A stretch of 64,000 nucleotides of DNA, from the NCBI RefSeq assembly GCF_037893015.1, contig NC_133661.1:189733991-189797990 (forward strand), given 5' to 3'. Every line of letters starts with the position of its first letter. Position 1 is the first letter of the stretch. The position numbers were made by a program, and so were the translations under genes. The notes under the pieces were generated by a model. The model did no database searches. It was not told the origin of the DNA and was given only the letters and a program-made list of their open reading frames with translations. The DNA is from Macrotis lagotis. Lineage: Eukaryota > Chordata > Mammalia > Peramelemorphia > Peramelidae. This document shows positions 26,233 to 35,304 of this stretch, piece after piece.

Positions 26233-27850
26233 TCTCCCCCCTGTTTTTCATTTAGGATGCGGAGGGCCTGGATTGTCATGGCAGAGCCAATGAGGGCTTT
26301 TGCAGCTCTGCACCAGTTAATCAAAGAACAGAGGAGGAGTAATAGACCAATAAGAATGAGAACCCCAAGAACAATTTTGGTTTGGGGAAGTCCAGCTAAA
26401 AAAATCATGCAAGAGCATGTCTATGGAATCACTATCTAGTCGTGGTCAGATGACCGTGTCATTGAGGTCCAGGACCTTATATGTCATGTTGGCAAGCAGG
26501 GATTGCAAGTGGGAGGCCCACTGGGAGGAAAGCTGCCTATTGAGGAGAGGTTGAGCATGGGAAAGGTTTTTTACAAGGAATGGTGTCACACAAAAGGAGG
26601 TATATCTTGCATCACACATGGTCTTAATTTGCTGTTCTACAAAAGAGATTTGTTCATTAGTGAGGGCTAGCTGTTGGTTTAGGTTAAGGATAGCTCCTCT
26701 CAGGAGATTATTAACCTCATTTTGCTGGTGAAAGATTCCAGCCATTTGTCTGGCCATGTGCTCTACATCCTCCGGCCGTGGGGTGGTGGCAAGGGTGGTG
26801 GCTATAGAGGTGGCTGCAGAAGCTATAAATGTAATAAGGGATGCTATGAGCAGGACAAGTAGGCCAATGGCTTGGGATTCCCTGTGATAGATTGTAACTT
26901 GCTGAGTCCACCCATCAGTGGTCACAGGTATCCATAGATACCTGGGTGTACAGACCAGGATATGTGTGTCAGCATCAGGCAGGGTGCAGGAGGTAAGATA
27001 GCAAGAATTATTACTGGAGCAATTCAGGATATCAGAGTGGTCAGGGGTCAGATTGGTAGCTACCCAGAAAAATGGGGGTGTGAGACAGGCCTGACTGTGT
27101 AAAAATACTGATTTTTCTGGCTGTATTGTAGGCTCAACCAGTGCTAGCTTGGACCGCCTAGGGTCTGTTTTTTTCCCCAAGTTCCATTGTACCAGACAAG
27201 CCCTCTCATGAAAAAAAAGAGGTCTAATGTCTGTGCGGGCTGAAGGGCCACACAGAGGGGCCTGAGACAGGGCGGTGGATTTCATATATGGGGGGTCTAT
27301 ATCTCAATGGGGGTGCTCCAATCTCATCTAAATCAGAATAGATACTGAGCCAGGAACTGATACGGAATGCATAGGGGCCTCTGCATGGGGCCCAGGGGAT
27401 CTGTGGAGACTAGAACCAGGGGGTATGTCCAACGTTAGGAAGAAAAGGGCAGTGAGGGGAGTGTGGAATTTGGGGTGGTCCAGTATTCTCAGGTCCTTAG
27501 TACAGTGTTCTAAAATCCTTGGGCCAGCACACACCAGTACCATTGTATCCCCATAGACTTCCAGCTGGGAATCTTATGTCAGAAAAGTCAAAAGCAAAAA
27601 GGTCCCCTTGAAATGAGCGGGTTAGCAGGACCCAGTATGGGTGTGCAAAGGACCAGTTAAAGGTGAAACCAACAGAATTGGAAATGTTAAGAGTCCCGGG
27701 AAACGGTGTGGCTGCTTGTTCTTCCAGTGAGAGTGTAGGGAGACCCACAGTTCCACTACTGGCAAATAGTGCAAGGAAAAGAGATGCATCATAACCTACG
27801 GGTAAAAGAATTGGGGGAGGAAGGGATAAGTGCCCATTGGGGGGGTGGCC
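26181..27850 (-). pseudogene. ERV env, class II type, broken
   Basis: Env is the surface and fusion glycoprotein. A partial surface subunit lies at 27497-27850 with N-glycosylation sites (NIS, NWS, NGT). After a frame change, the frame 26446-27285 (279 codons) covers the end of the surface subunit and much of the transmembrane subunit. It contains a Cys-rich segment, a hydrophobic fusion-peptide-like stretch at residues 140-165, a heptad region at 172-222 and a CX7C loop at Cys224-Cys232. The expected furin site is degraded to HRES. A TGA ends it at 26443-26445, and the hydrophobic membrane anchor lies in another frame (26181-26408), which extends into the LTR. The arrangement resembles HERV-K/MMTV-type Env and lacks a gammaretroviral CX6CC motif. 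Confidence 0.88.
26233..26248 (-). promoter_or_regulatory. Polypurine tract (plus-strand primer)
   Basis: AAAAACAGGGGGGAGA on the minus strand, ending exactly where the 3' LTR begins with TG. It fixes the inner LTR edge at 26232. The env anchor frame reads through it. Confidence 0.88.
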
Positions 27851-29640
27851 CGTACTTCGGGGGTAGTTAACAAGATAAGATTGTGAACGAGACCGTTGCC
27901 TGCAGACAAGGGGCCTGGCAGCCTGTTATGTGAGTGGATGTGGGAGAGGAACCACGGTGCTGCTCTGCTGTGCAGAAGTGACTGGCAGGAATGCATCAGA
28001 GCAGAGATGAGGTTGGCCTCTTCTAGGGGCAGGGATGCAAAGGGGAGGCTAGAAAGCATCTGCACAGCATAAGCACTGTCACTGAAAATGTTGATGGGAT
28101 AGGAGGGGAAGCGGGCAAGGACCAAGGCTAGGGCCTGCAGTTCTCCCCATTGCACAGACTGAGTGTGAGGGCTCTTATGAGTGAACAAAACAGAGCCATT
28201 TTTGTAGATAACATAGCCCAGGTGCTTTCTGTTTGCATCTGTAAAGGCTACATAAGCCTGTGGAATGGGTCGAGGGGAGGGAAATGAGAAGGGGAGTGTG
28301 CTGACAGGGAGTGCTGAAATCCCCTTGAGGAGAGGGGAGGGCAGGTAATGGTTACCAACTGACCCCACAAAGCCCAGGAGTGCCAAGGCAAGATCAGGGT
28401 AGTCAGAAAAGCCATGAGGGATATGGTAAAGGGGTATGGGGAGGACAAGTTCATCAGGGTCGGTTCCAAAATGAACTTTGGCAGCCTTCCGACCCTTTAG
28501 GATGAGATGAGCCAAGGACAACACCAGTGAGGCTATACAGGGAAGGGAGGACCGTGATAGGTGTACTCAAAGAAGGGGTGCACTCTGCCAGAGGAGGGCA
28601 ACGTGTGGAAAGACAATCAGGGAGAAGGGTTTGTGAGGGTCCCTTCAGGAGATGGTAGCTAAGCGTAAAGCTGAGTTAACTTTGTCAATGGCTGCCACAG
28701 ACTCTCTGGTCATCCCGCGGGGGCTAGAGGGATTAGGGGAGCCTCTAAGGCAGTTGAAAAGAGGCTGCGAATCTTTAGTCGAGACAGGCAGGGAGGTGCA
28801 AAGCCAGTTAATGTTCCCACAAATCTCCTGGAGGGAAGTAAGAGTGAGGGTCTTTGGAATGGTAATGACTGGCCCGCCTAAGAGGGCCGAGGAAGAATGC
28901 ACTGTAAAGCCCAGGTAGGTAAATGGGGGGGTGCCTCTGAATCTTATCCAGAGCTATTTTCAGGCCAAAATTAGAAAGGCTCTCTATAACCCAGGCCTCT
29001 ATTATCTTAATGGTGGCCTGAGAGGGGTGGGACAATAATATATCATCCATGTAGTGGATGCAGATTAGATGTGGGTAGGTACAGATGGGTTTGAGGGCTA
29101 CAGTAATGTAAGTCTGACAAAGGGTGGGGCTATTTGCCATGCCCTGAGGCAGAACCACCCAATGAAAGTGGTCATTTGGAGATTCATAGTTTGTAGCGGG
29201 AATGGAAAAAGCAAAGCGGGGAGCATCCCAAGAATGCAGGGGAATGCTGTAAAAGCAGTCTTTAATGTCTATTACAAAAATGGGTTGGTTTGGGGGTATA
29301 GCCAATGGATGAGGGAGACCTGGCTGTAATGGGCCCATGGGGACCAGCCGGCTGTTGGGTCCCCAGAGGTCATGTAAGAGACGGTATTTTCCTGGTGTCT
29401 TTTCTGGGATAACAAAAATCGGGGAGTTCCAGGGACTGGTAGAATGAACAATGTGTCCCAAGGAAAGCTGCTTCAAGAGAAGGGAGAAGAGAGCAGTCAA
29501 TTTAATAGTAGGTAAAGGCCACTGATCTCTCCGTAAGGGGGTCTCATCCTTCCATTGCATTGGGGTAGGCGGGGGGCAAGGAGGGAAGGATGGCAGGGGC
29601 GGAGCAGTGGCCTCTAGAATTGGGGGTGACCAATAGAGAC
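27796..29640 (-). pseudogene. ERV pol (reverse transcriptase/RNase H), no integrase
   Basis: This lies in the -1 frame relative to pro. The reverse transcriptase fingers and palm (28808-29640) carry LPQGMANSPTLCQ and the catalytic YMDDI at 29039-29053. A C7 tract at 28925-28931 marks a frameshift, and the thumb continues at 28645-28902 in the next frame, ending at a stop. The connection and RNase H follow at 27796-28524. The first three acidic residues of RNase H are present (Asp96, Glu128, Asp149 of that frame), but the fourth position has His214 (codon 27883-27885) where Asp is expected. Pol then runs into env: there is no room for the ~290-residue integrase. Confidence 0.88.
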
Positions 29641-30060
29641 ATCAGTGGATATGTGGAGACCCATCTGTTTCTGGAGGTCCCTTCCCCAAAGGACATGGGG
29701 AGCACCCAGTACCAGGAGGGGTCGGATAGATCCTGAATGACCTTCCCAGTCCTCCCATCGGAGGTCTCGGGATAGCATCTGAATGGATGTTTCCCCACAG
29801 ACCCCCATGATGGTGGGTCCTTTTTCAGTGGGCCATTCACTGGGGGCCTGATCGGCAGGGATAACAATGGTGTCAGCTCCTGTGTCAATGATCCCAGTCC
29901 AGACTGACCCAGACAATTTTAGGGACATTCTGGGCTGCCCAAGTTGAATGGGTGCTGTCCAGAGGATGTCATTCCCTCTTAGGCGTGGGGCTGAGGGTTG
30001 CCCCACATCCCATTTCCCAAGGGGGAAGGAGGAGGGAGAGCAAGATCCAAACGGCAGTCT
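29614..30060 (-). pseudogene. ERV pro (aspartic protease), frame open
   Basis: The retroviral protease cleaves Gag and Pol. The catalytic DTGAD box is at 29872-29886, and the conserved GRDL region before the end reads HVLWGRDLQKQMG. The frame is open from 30060 to its stop at 29614 (149 codons) and is -1 relative to gag, so it would be reached by frameshifting. Unlike typical betaretroviral pro, no dUTPase domain precedes the protease. I list it as a pseudogene because its host element is defective, although this frame itself shows no stop. Confidence 0.85.
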
Positions 30061-31498
30061 TTAGCCCAATGAAGGCCTTTCTTACATTTGGGGCAGGGTG
30101 TCCTTGGCTTCCTTGTCTGTGAGGGCTGTGGCCCATGGCTGGGGGCAGCACCAGGGATTTGATGCTGCCGATTAGCACACTCTCATGCTAGGTGGCCCGT
30201 TCCCCCACATGCGTAACATTTCCTGTCTTGGTTCCTTGTCTCTGCACTCTGAATTTGTATCTGCAAGGTCTCTAGGGAGGAGGTTTGATGGGTCATAGAC
30301 CCCACATCCCAGCAAGCTAAAACCCAATCTTCTATGTGAGTGGATTTAGAAAGATCAATCAGCCTCAGGCATTCCTGGGAGCAGCCTTCCTTAATGAGTT
30401 CTTTAGTAAGGGCATTGGCTGCTCCTGTGTGAGTGACTTTAAATTCAACAGCCTCTTGGACCCGAGCAAGGAAATCAGAAAAGGGCTCTGTTGGTCCTTG
30501 GATGAGTTTGTGCAAGGGCTCTTTAGAGGGGCCTGATCGTGGTGTGGGACGCCAAGCCCTTAGAACACAGAGCCTGACCTGATCAAAGTACTCTGGGGGG
30601 GCCCTGGGACTGGATGTTCGTAGTACTAAAGGTCCCTTCCCCTGCCCGCATGTTAAAGGTTAGCTGGATACCAGTGTGACTATTGCGCTCAGCCTATTGT
30701 TCACATTCATTATAAAAGGCTGCCTATCACATGAGAAAGTCCCCAGGGGTTAAAAAGGGGTCTTTGTGGGGTAGGGTTAACGTTAACAGGGAAAGCCTGA
30801 GTGAAAGGTTCTGGCTTGGGGGGAAATGCACCCCAGCAGGAATCTCTCATCTGGCAGGCTTCTGTGAAGTTATTAGTAGGTACTGAGGGGGCAGGAGAAG
30901 CACCTTGATGTTTCAGGCCCCAGGGGTTACCATCAATGGGCTTGTCAGGGATTTTACTGTGTGTCCAGGGTGGCTCTGGGGGAGAGTGTTGGGGGAGTTG
31001 GATCCAGTCATTTCCCTGAGGCAACTCAGGGTAAAGACAAGGAGGTTTTGGGGTGGGTTTGTCTGGTGGAGGATCGGGGAGGGCTTAGGAGGAGGGGGGC
31101 AAGTGGATTTCTCATCAGTTTGAGTGCCCTCATCACGTACCTCAGTGAGGTGGCACGGGCTCTCTGCTCTGGCCTTTTCTATATCTAAAGCTGCCTGTAA
31201 AATATTTTGAGGCTTTTCCTCTCCCTGAAAGGCAGGCATGTATTGCAGTGACAATAGGATAGAAGGGAAGAAGGGAAGAAAAGTCACCATGGACCTCAGC
31301 TCTGCAGGCAAGTGTCAAAACATGCCCCCAAACATGAGGATCCAGGATGAGACCAGCTTCAATCCAGGGGTCCAAAGTCAAAACTGCCTGGAGTGTTATC
31401 TTACATTCTTTTTCACTGCATTTCAGGTGACAGGAACTTAAGAGTTGTTTAAGAACCCGTACTTGCGTATCTTGGGAAGAAGGGGGAAGATTCCCCAT
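29979..31498 (-). pseudogene. ERV gag, broken
   Basis: Gag forms the virus core. The start at 31498 (MGNLPPSS) gives the Gly2 used for myristoylation, and is followed by a matrix-like region to about 31250. A proline-rich stretch (STCPPPPKPSP) lies near 31100 and capsid sequence near 30560-30780. The major homology region, QGPTEPFSDFLARVQEAVE, lies near 30450-30505. Two Cys-His boxes of the form CX2CX4HX4C follow: the first, at about 30190, is interrupted by a TGA (likely from CGA), and the second, CPKCKKGLHWAKDC, is near 30060-30100. Gag ends with TAA at 29979-29981. At least three frame changes separate matrix, middle and capsid parts, and the capsid N-terminal part looks short. Confidence 0.88.
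30012..30018 (-). promoter_or_regulatory. Candidate gag-pro -1 frameshift heptamer
   Basis: GGGAAAT, in the X XXY YYZ phase of the gag frame, sits just before gag terminates and after the pro frame opens (TAA at 30061-30063). It is one base from the GGGAAAC type known from betaretroviruses. A downstream pseudoknot was not modelled. Confidence 0.6.
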
Positions 31499-31580
31499 TA
31501 GGATAAGGGACTACAAGAGGCTCTAATAGCCGTGGGGCCGCTCGGGCAGGAGGCTGTCAAGAGACAAGCCCCAATGGGGC

Positions 31581-31590
31581 ACTTACCTTG
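31581..31590 (-). promoter_or_regulatory. Retroviral splice donor
   Basis: CAAGGTAAGT on the minus strand, a perfect donor consensus, lies in the leader between primer site and gag start, where retroviruses splice to make env mRNA. Confidence 0.7.
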
Positions 31591-31633
31591 GGCAGCAAGG
31601 AGGAGTGCGAGTCTGAAGAGCTCTTCAGAAGGG

Positions 31634-31653
31634 GATCCCAGGTTTTGGCAGCA
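31634..31653 (-). promoter_or_regulatory. Primer-binding site, tRNA-Phe-like
   Basis: It lies two bases inside the 5' LTR edge, the standard position. By my alignment it matches the complement of the tRNA-Phe 3' end at 17 of 20 positions, and two of the three mismatches are CpG-decay-type changes. Class II elements more often use tRNA-Lys. Confidence 0.7.
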
Positions 31654-31655
31654 TT

Positions 31656-31984
31656 TGTTGTGGCTTGCTTCCTTGGGGCCCACAGTGGCAACCTCCCTCC
31701 AGGAGGGGAGCTGAGAATAAGGAGTCAAGCCACTACTGCCTTATGCCTCCAGCTCAATTTTATTATTGCTTAGCTATTACATATACACTGTTAGGTCTTC
31801 TGGGGGTAGAACAAAGAATAATGAGGTAATTGTTAGGGATTGCAAGCTATGTGTAGGTGCAGCTTCTTGCATTACAGAATAGGAGGGTACATTAGGGCGG
31901 AGATGATAAGGTACAGCTGTGTCTAGTGCCCTTAGACAGTGGGGCAGAATGTCCAGCTCCCAAGGACTCTGGCTCCCAAGGACT
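31656..31984 (-). repeat. ERV 5' LTR, U3-truncated
   Basis: Its plus-strand left edge TGTTGTGGC matches the 3' LTR edge. It holds an AATAAA signal at 31759-31764 (minus) and a decayed TATA-like stretch near 31781. The outer end stops at 31984, on a boundary of the 16-bp repeat unit, and 127 bp of U3 present in the 3' LTR are missing. Confidence 0.92.
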
Positions 31985-32115
31985 GAGGGGAGGGGAGAGG
32001 GAAGGAAGGGTGGAAGGAAATTTTGTAATGTAAAAATATACGTAGGCATATGGATGAATGTTGAAAATCTATCATAACATGTATTTGGAAAAAAAAACCT
32101 CAATAAAAAGACAAG
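31985..32115 (+). mobile_element. L1 fragment G, 3' UTR remainder after the ERV
   Basis: GAGGGGAGGGGAGAGGGAAG, then GGAAATTTTGTAATGTAAAA, then an A9 run: the terminal part of an L1 3' UTR, continuing 23760-25777. About 140-150 bp of the expected 3' UTR is missing at the junction, judged against the sibling end at 14110-14240. Confidence 0.65.
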
Positions 32116-32985
32116 AAAATTCAAGGGCTATATAATTAGTCATAGATTTTTGATAGTGGTTTTAGATTAGAACTGAATCAATTTTAGGAAATTTATTAAG
32201 CTGTCTATTTAAAAAATTATGTATAGATTTTGATTTTTTAATTAATTTCTTGAATTAACATGCCTTTTTTCTTCCCACTTTTTTCCATCTCTGACTGCTG
32301 AAACAAAAGAAAACAATATTCTTATATCAAGTGTGCATACTTAATCAAATAAAATGCCCAACTTGGTTATGCTCAAAGAATTTTTTCTCATCTTCAATCC
32401 TCCTATATGTGTTTTCAAATTGCTAGAGACACTGAAAGGATGACTTGAGGCAAAATCTTTTGGTTCTTTGTTGACAAATATCCACAGAAGTCCTTTATTG
32501 AATTTAGAGCTCTTCTTTCTCAATTAAAGCCTCAGAAAAAAATATTTTGGTTACAGTAGTTTCCTGTGAACTTATAGCTGTCATCTTGTCCTAGATTGGA
32601 AAGCACCATGAATTATATAGATTTATATATCATCTAGTTCATGGAGTCCATAATGATAGTGCATAATTAGACCAAGCCTACCGAAGAGTACAAGGTATTG
32701 TCATAATCCTGTCTTTGCATATTTACTTAAATGAATGTCATTGTTATACATTTAGGAACATCTTTGACAACTAGGTTTTAACATATAATATAAAAAAGAA
32801 GAGACTAATGTAAGAAGATAATAGTAAAAGTGCAGCCAACTCTGTCTGCCTCTCTGTCTCTTGTGTTTTGCTGACTCTATCTCTCTTTTTCTCTATAGCC
32901 CTTTCTCTTTCTTTCTGTCTCTGTTTTTCACACACTCCATACAGCATATACAAACACACTTGAGTTCTTTTTTCAATATATTCCT
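32116..32985. other. No recognisable feature
   Basis: AT-rich. A CT-rich low-complexity stretch lies at about 32840-32945 and yields a short minus-strand frame of no merit. Confidence 0.4.
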
Positions 32986-32989
32986 ACCA

Positions 32990-35300
32990 GATTTCTGGGG
33001 AAGAATCAAGATGGTAGCATGAAACTCCAAAGCTCCTGGAGTTTTTGCCAAAAGTACTTTAAATGAAGCCTCAACACAGAATTCAAACCTACAGATTCCA
33101 CCAAAAAAAAGTGAAACAAGTTCTCAACTCAAGATATCATGAAGGAGCATGAGTAAATGTTTGGCTCTTTGGGGGAAAATCTGTCTCTTTTGTCTTTTCC
33201 AGCATGGGTGGGAGAGTGAGAAAGCCACCTAGAGACTTTTGACCACAGAGCCACTCAGCAAACCAGTGTGGCAGCAGGAGGAAGTGAGAGTCTCAACCCC
33301 AGCTTGGAAGACAAAGTCTGAGCACTTGGAATGCTGGTGCAACAGATGAGATTGTGTGGGGAAAAACCAACTGCCTAGAACACACCTTGTCTTAAAGAAG
33401 GAAGCAAACCTCTGCTTAGGCAACACGTTGGCAAGTGATAAGCCAGAGACCAGATTCTGATCCCAGCAAAAAAAGCTTACCACTATACCCCTGTATTCAC
33501 GGATCAGTCAACTGTCAAAATGAGCAAAATAATAAAAAAAGAATGTTGATCATAGGAAACTACTATTCTGTTAGATGAGCTAAAAATGCCATCTCAGAAG
33601 ATGAAAGCAGTGACAAATTGCTGAGCTCTGAAACCTCAAAGGAGCTTATGAATTGGCCTCATATACAAAACCTCTTTGAATAATTCAGAAAGGATTTTTA
33701 AAAAAACAAAGAAAAGAGGAAAAAGAAAAATGAAGAATAAATGAGAGACATGCAAAGGAATTATGAAAAATTGACTGAAAAAATGAACTCCTTTAAAATT
33801 TAAATTGACCAACTGTAAAAAAATTGTCTCACCGAATTCATCAACTCATCAAAAAGTAAAATTAGCCCAATGGAAAAGTAAAACAAGTCACTTAAAAGTA
33901 TTATTATTAACCTACTAGAAAAAGAATCACAAAATACACCCAAAGGAAATAAAACCCACAAAACTAAAGTTGGACAATTGGAAACTACTGACTCTGTGTC
34001 CCTGAGATCCCATAACACAAAACCAAAAAGTTAAAAAAAAATAAAAGAAAATGTAAAATACCATTTAGGAAAAACAAACAGGTCAGAAAATAGATCCATA
34101 GAGATATTTTACGAATTATTAGTCTACCTGAAAAACTCTATCAAAAAAGGGCCTAGAAACTACCTTTCACAAAATTATCAATGAAAGCTGGTATTCAATA
34201 TTCTAGACAATCCTTGAAAGAAGCCATTGATCACTTCTAGAAAGAGACTGTCCTCCCCAGAATAAAATCTACAAGGAATATTGTAATCAATTTTCAGAAT
34301 TCTTAGCTAAAAAATAACATGCTGCAAGCTGTCAAAAGGAAGCAATTTAAATACTAAGTCATAATTACCCAGGAATTATCAGCTTAAACCTTAAAGCATA
34401 TGGAATATGATATTCTGGAGGGCAAGGAACCTTGGATTACAACCAAGAATCAATTACTACAAAATTTAGCACATTATTTCAGGGGAAAAGATGGATTTTC
34501 AATGAAATACTCTCATTAAAAATACAATTGAATAGAGAATTCTCCTCTTCAACTATAAGACTCTAGTGATGTGTAAAAAAGGTAAACTAAGAGGGGAAAA
34601 CACTAGTAAATAATGTTAATCAGGATACATCCCTCAGGGGAAGATAATATTTGTAGTGCTTGAGAATTATAATTCTCGTAGGATATTTAAATGAGACATA
34701 TTAAGAGAGAATATATGGGTATAGGATGATCATGAAAATGATATGGCTTTAACAAATCCTTTACATAATAAGGATTGAATATTAGGGGATTGTACTTAGA
34801 GTATCTGGATATAAATGAATCATGGAGTGATTTTTATTTATGAGGGGTATATTTGTTTTGGAAGAGAGGGAGGAAGTGTACTTAGAGAGTCTGAAGATAA
34901 ATTGATAATTAAATGATCTTGATTTACTTGAGAGTTTAGTGAACAAGAGTTTTATTACTATAAAAAGAGGGAGGGAGTATACCGAAAGGTTCTGGACATA
35001 AATGGATCATGAAAAAGATTTTGATTTGCATGATACTTTCCTCATGAAGATTGTATAGAGAGTATTTAGAAAGAAGGTATGAAATTAATTGATTAGAATT
35101 GAATGATGTTGATGAATCTTGAGAAATATATTTCTAATGGGACAGATAAGGGGAATATACTTGCATAGCAACTGTAGTATGAAGAGATTATGAGGTATTG
35201 TTGCTTATAAATCAATCAACCAATCAATCAATTAACCCTTGAGTATATTTTATCAGAGTGGCTATGGGTATAAGACAAGATTAAAACAATCATGACATGA
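32990..35300 (+). mobile_element. ORF1-bearing LINE E (HAL1-like)
   Basis: It starts with an AATCAAGATGGTAGCATGAA LINE head. A long coiled-coil-type ORF1 decay product follows (about 33520-34510). Its C-terminal end, translated near 34395-34510, reads IxYSGGQGTLDYN then LFQGKRWIFNEI, parallel to the ORF1 end of L1-B. After ORF1 comes a tail with degenerate ~90-bp tandem units. No ORF2 is seen before 35300. It faces LINE F, so the two form an imperfect inverted pair. Confidence 0.7.
34700..35200 (+). repeat. Degenerate ~90-bp tandem repeat in the LINE E tail
   Basis: A block resembling GTACTTAGAGAGTCTGGATA then AAATGAATCATG recurs near 34792, 34879, 34978, 35065 and 35157, with TGATTTTGATTT-like and GGGAGGGA-like sequence between. 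Identity between units is modest and spacing is 85-100 bp. Confidence 0.55.
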
Positions 35301-35304
35301 AAAG

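Larger units (their letters stand above)
25778..31984 (-). mobile_element. Class II (betaretrovirus-like) endogenous retrovirus
   Basis: A 6.2-kb provirus on the minus strand: 5' LTR 31656-31984, primer-binding site, splice donor, gag, pro, pol, env, polypurine tract and 3' LTR 25778-26232. Class II is supported by the YMDDIL polymerase box, the two Cys-His boxes of Gag, gag, pro and pol in successive -1 frames, and a TM subunit with a CX7C loop. No integrase or dUTPase region is seen. All genes except pro carry frame breaks. The LTRs differ at about 15 of about 329 compared bases plus one single-base indel (counted by eye). Confidence 0.93.

Noticed and set aside
28652..28918. 88-codon plus-strand frame opposite pol
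   Set aside because: Antisense shadow of the reverse transcriptase thumb region.
30905..31188. 72-75 codon plus-strand frames opposite gag
   Set aside because: Shadows of the proline-rich gag region.
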